A stretch of DNA of 64,000 bases, taken from NCBI RefSeq assembly GCF_032062135.1, contig NC_092863.1:16487470-16551469 (forward strand), written 5' to 3'. The position numbers and the translations under genes are program-made. Below, piece by piece: positions 61,101 through 64,000 of the stretch (positions are counted from its first letter, which is position 1; the number at the start of each line of letters is the position of its first letter). The notes below the pieces were generated by a model. The model was not told the origin of the DNA and did no database searches. It saw nothing but the letters and a program-made list of their open reading frames with translations. Origin of the DNA: Pyxicephalus adspersus. Its lineage: Eukaryota; Chordata; Amphibia; Anura; Pyxicephalidae.

Positions 61101-63813
61101 AGATTATTTAATCATTTTCAATGAATGTGTTACTACATTAATTGATCTATGCTCTATGCTGGGGATCAGAATTATTTATGAACTGAATGATGCCCCATGT
61201 ATTGACTTTAAAAGTGCACTGGCTAAAATGACTTCTATATTTATCCATTGTAACACAAACATTCTTATTCTGCAGGAAGTAAATTGTCTTCGTGCTCAGC
61301 TAGGAGCCAGAATTAATGTGGAACTGAATGCAGCCCCATCAATTGACCTTAACAAGGCCCTGGCTGAAATTCGTGATGAATATGAAAACCTGATGGAAAG
61401 GAATCTAAAAGATGCAGAGAATATGTTCAGAGAGAGGGTAATGTGCTTTATTCATATTTTACATTTATGGTACACTTGACTGTTTTTTATATCCAGCAAC
61501 ATTTTAATATCCAGTCAAACAGTCAATATGTTAACTCCAGGTATGGGATGCCAAATTGGGCTGTGGGCATGTTTGTTATCACTTGATTATGTAAATCTAG
61601 ATTAGTTTGTCCAAGAACTCAATCAGTGGTAAGTGCACAATACAGGTATCATTATTTCAGGTCTGACATGTATGGAGGACTAAATGATGCATGTCATGCA
61701 AGCTACTACACAAGCAGTTGTAAATTAAAGAGGTGACACTGCACCAGCTGTCTAGGTATTCTTGTAATTTTAGTAATTTTGTTGCTTTCAGAGTGAAGAA
61801 TTGAACCGTCAAGTAATGTGCGGCGCCGAGCAACTTCAGTCAGTGCAAACCGAGGTCATTGAGCTTAGGCGCACAGTACAAACCTTAGAAATTGAACTCC
61901 AGAGCCAGCTGAGTATGGTAAGATCATACAGTCAATGTTTATCAAATATTCCTAATATTGTACAAATTAGTACTTACATTTTATCTAACTTTATCATTTT
62001 TGTAATTTTTGTAATAGACATCAGCCCTTCAAAACACCTTGGCCGAGACTCAATCTAACTATGGTTCTCAAATTGCTCAGTTACAAGCTATGATCAATAA
62101 CGTTGAGTGCCAGTTATCCCAAATCAGATCTGACCTGGAACGTCAGAATCACGAATATAAGATCCTCATGGACCAGAAGACCCACTTAGAGATGGAAATT
62201 GCTACTTATAAACGTCTCCTGGATGGACATGACATCCAGTAAGCTCATAACAATTTTTTTTTTATCCACATTATTGCATATACACAATGGCCACCGCATG
62301 TTGTTCCTCTGCTTGTGAAAAATTTGTATGATATCACACTTAAGAGAAGGTTCTCTGGATGTAGTAGAAGAAGCACAAAAGAAAGCATGTCAAAGTTTCT
62401 TGGTCTCCCCAGAACTTCGGGTGAACTTTGGGTGGGTAGCTTGGATGGTAAACTTCGGGAAAAGGCAAGACTATAGATGTAAACCTAAATACTGCAGCTT
62501 TATTACTTGTTACTTATTCTTGTGTACCACATTGATTTTTATAAAGAGGCAGAACAGTATGTTTTAAAAATTGGGAAGCTGAAAACAGTATTCGCTATAT
62601 TTGTTTTAGAGAGTCCCTGTTTGGGATATTGGAATATTGGAAATAACATTCACTCTTTTATTTTACCCCAATTTTTGATTAGTATATTGTCCTAAAAAAA
62701 ATCCAATTTCAAAAATACTATCTACATAAACATATATAGAACTACATACATGTACATCTAATTCTAGATGAGTCAGATGCTGTAAGTCGATAAGTAATAT
62801 GTTACAATATATATAAAGTATACTATTTATCATTATATAAAAATGGTAATAAACATTTTGTTCTGTTAAACCTTTTAAATAACATTATGCTTTGTCTTGT
62901 AGCATTTCAGATTCTCAAATGTCATACGGAAATCAAGGTGAGTTGATATATATATTGTCCAAAACCTATTATATATGATGGCCATTTTTCCCTAAAAATA
63001 TAGAATATGTGTTTTACTGCATAAAGAAAACATGATCAACAGTAAAAGACTGCATAGTAAGCTTATTGGTATTGTTACCCCATTCAAGTCAGAGATTGGA
63101 TAAGCCATACTATACACAAGAACACAGACTGATCCCTTTATGAGATACTCCTAATTGATATGTCTAATAACTTCTCATGGCCTGATGCTCATTAGAAATT
63201 CCAGTTGAATTTTTTTGCCACTCTATACCATTTTGGGGCAGAGTAAAGGGCTCATTTATTGTTAATAATATTCAAACTCACATTTCTTGTTAGTGTCACT
63301 TACCCTTTCCTGGTAAACCCAACCCATTTATTAAAAAAAAAATCTATTCTTCAAATTCTCGTAAGGCCAACTAGACATCGGTGAAGCTGGTAGAATTACA
63401 AGTGCTACATTTAGGGATATTAAAGTATGGTCACATCTGTCCAGCACATATATGGTTGGAAAGAGACAACTTTGTACAGAACCTACCACATTTTTGATAC
63501 TAAGCTTCTCAGGAAGCTTAGTATTGATGGATGTGCGCCCATCAGAATTTTAGAAAAGCCGAATTACTAGTAAAGCAGAAACTGAGGAACTATATAATCC
63601 ATACAATTTGACTAAGATTTGAAAAGCAAGAAAGAAATCCCAAGTTCCATAATCTAAAAATGGACATTAAAAGTATAGACATAGTGCTATGTAAGACCGT
63701 AATGATATTACCATTTTTCCAGCTCATAACCCTCTCTTTTTTTATCATTTTCAGGTTCTCACCACAAAATGGTCTGCCACACCACTGAGCAACACCATGA
63801 ATCCAAATGTTAA
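58126..63813 (+). CDS. Type I keratin with long His/Gly/Ser repeat head and C-terminal Cys (gene E)
   Basis: Exons: 58126-59043, 59662-59744, 60067-60223, 61276-61437, 61792-61917, 62018-62238, 62903-62937, 63755-63813, giving 586 residues. The head (about 1-244) is far longer than in its neighbours and is built of imperfect units around SHHGGS, SHHGSS and NHGGS, with 44 His. The rod (about 245-555) opens [20 protein letters not shown] and ends [15 protein letters not shown]. The tail of about 31 residues ends [11 protein letters not shown] 58126 is preferred over an in-frame ATG at 58138 because it comes first after the TATA box. It is a cytoplasmic filament protein needing a type II partner. 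The His-rich head could bind metal ions or respond to pH; that is inference. The exon 3 acceptor is AAG. Intron 3 carries an exon-4-like relic and a nested hAT element. No poly(A) signal is seen before the window ends. Confidence 0.93.
58204..58700 (+). repeat. Coding minisatellite in the head of gene E
   Basis: Irregular tandem units of about 18-24 nt built around tcccatcatggaggctcc encode the His/Gly/Ser head. Unit lengths and third positions vary, but the CAT-CAT-GGA core recurs through the region. Such arrays can expand or contract by unequal exchange, which would explain the long head relative to genes B and D. Confidence 0.8.
60459..60830. mobile_element. hAT-type nonautonomous element with perfect 8-bp target duplication
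   Basis: Starts caagggtcggcaaactccgg and ends agtttgctgacctctg, forming imperfect inverted repeats. The exact duplication TAGTACAG flanks it (60451-60458 and 60831-60838). It lies in intron 3 of gene E and splits a copy of the palindromic miniature element (ccaaacctggaatggat to the left, aaatccattccag to the right). There is no transposase. Confidence 0.85.
61138..61235 (+). pseudogene. Diverged partial copy of keratin exon 4 in intron 3 of gene E
   Basis: From 61156 the translation reads [19 protein letters not shown], then ALAKM, against [19 protein letters not shown], then ALAEI in the real exon 4 that starts at 61276. Over about 75 nt I count roughly 73% identity with no gaps and no stop, and weaker similarity extends upstream to about 61138. 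The copy has no obvious acceptor or donor at the matching places and lies in frame with exon 4, so it is most simply a decayed tandem exon duplication. Confidence 0.75.
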
Positions 63814-63819
63814 GAGAAC

Positions 63820-64000
63820 TATTTAGAAAAACCCAGAGATCTTAGAAGACAGAGAAATGTTGCTTTGCTATATCTAATGCCTATCTTGTTTCTTTATAAA
63901 ACTTTCAATAGATGGATGTAGAAAGTGATTTTTTTGGTTTTAGGGGAACAAAACATTTAGCATTTTTTAATTATTTCTTCCTAGGAATATAATCTGCTGA
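63820..64000. other. 3' flank of gene E
   Basis: Short AT-rich 3' untranslated sequence to the window end. I see no AATAAA; the cleavage site is probably beyond the window. Confidence 0.5.

Noticed and set aside
61156..61479. Open frame joining the exon-4 relic and real exon 4
   Set aside because: As a coding unit it lacks an acceptor before the relic, and the true exon 4 has a good acceptor at 61276. The similarity itself is kept as a finding.
1..64000. CRISPR arrays, bacterial operons, riboswitches or origins
   Set aside because: Intron-exon structure and vertebrate repeats show eukaryotic DNA; no regularly spaced repeats of the CRISPR kind were seen.

Overview
The window is vertebrate nuclear DNA, most likely from a frog or other amphibian. 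It holds five type I (acidic) keratin genes, all on the + strand, in introns and spacers packed with DNA-transposon remnants. The amphibian call is an inference. It rests on the compact keratin genes, the dense TTAA-flanked and hAT-type miniature elements, a CR1-type LINE whose ORF1 has a GDS esterase motif, and tRNA-derived repeats. I cannot name the species.

Layout. Gene A, 1376-14225, is a KRT23/KRT20-like keratin with a regulatory-type tail. Gene B, 20690-26961, has a His/Gly head and a tail ending Thr-Lys-Cys. Gene C, 34974-39642, is divergent and nearly tailless. Gene D, 46734-50955, has a His-rich head and ends Ser-Lys-Cys. Gene E, 58126-63813, has a 244-residue head with 44 histidines and ends Ser-Lys-Cys. 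Each gene has a TATA box 75-113 bp before its start codon. Exons 2-6 are 83, 157, 162, 126 and 221 nt in all five genes, with GT/AG ends and matching phases. The joined frames close at 439, 431, 426, 436 and 586 residues. This invariance makes the gene models strong although no transcript evidence was available.

Spacers. 1-1280, 14.7-20.6 kb, 27.8-34.9 kb, 40.7-46.6 kb and 51.1-58.0 kb contain no other gene I can support. They hold hAT, Tigger-like and TTAA-type elements, a palindromic miniature element in several copies, a degenerate CR1-type LINE (52.7-55.4 kb) broken by a 760-base assembly gap, decayed tRNA-like sequences near 19.1-19.8 kb, and SINE/L2-like tails.

How the genes work together. 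Type I keratins pair with type II keratins, encoded elsewhere, to build cytoplasmic intermediate filaments in epithelia. Genes B, D and E form a related subgroup in which the head, normally rich in Gly and aromatic residues, is rich in His/Gly/Ser, and in which the last residue is a cysteine. This looks like a lineage-specific set of specialised keratins and is the most interesting biology here. A second notable find is a diverged, stop-free copy of part of exon 4 in intron 3 of gene E.
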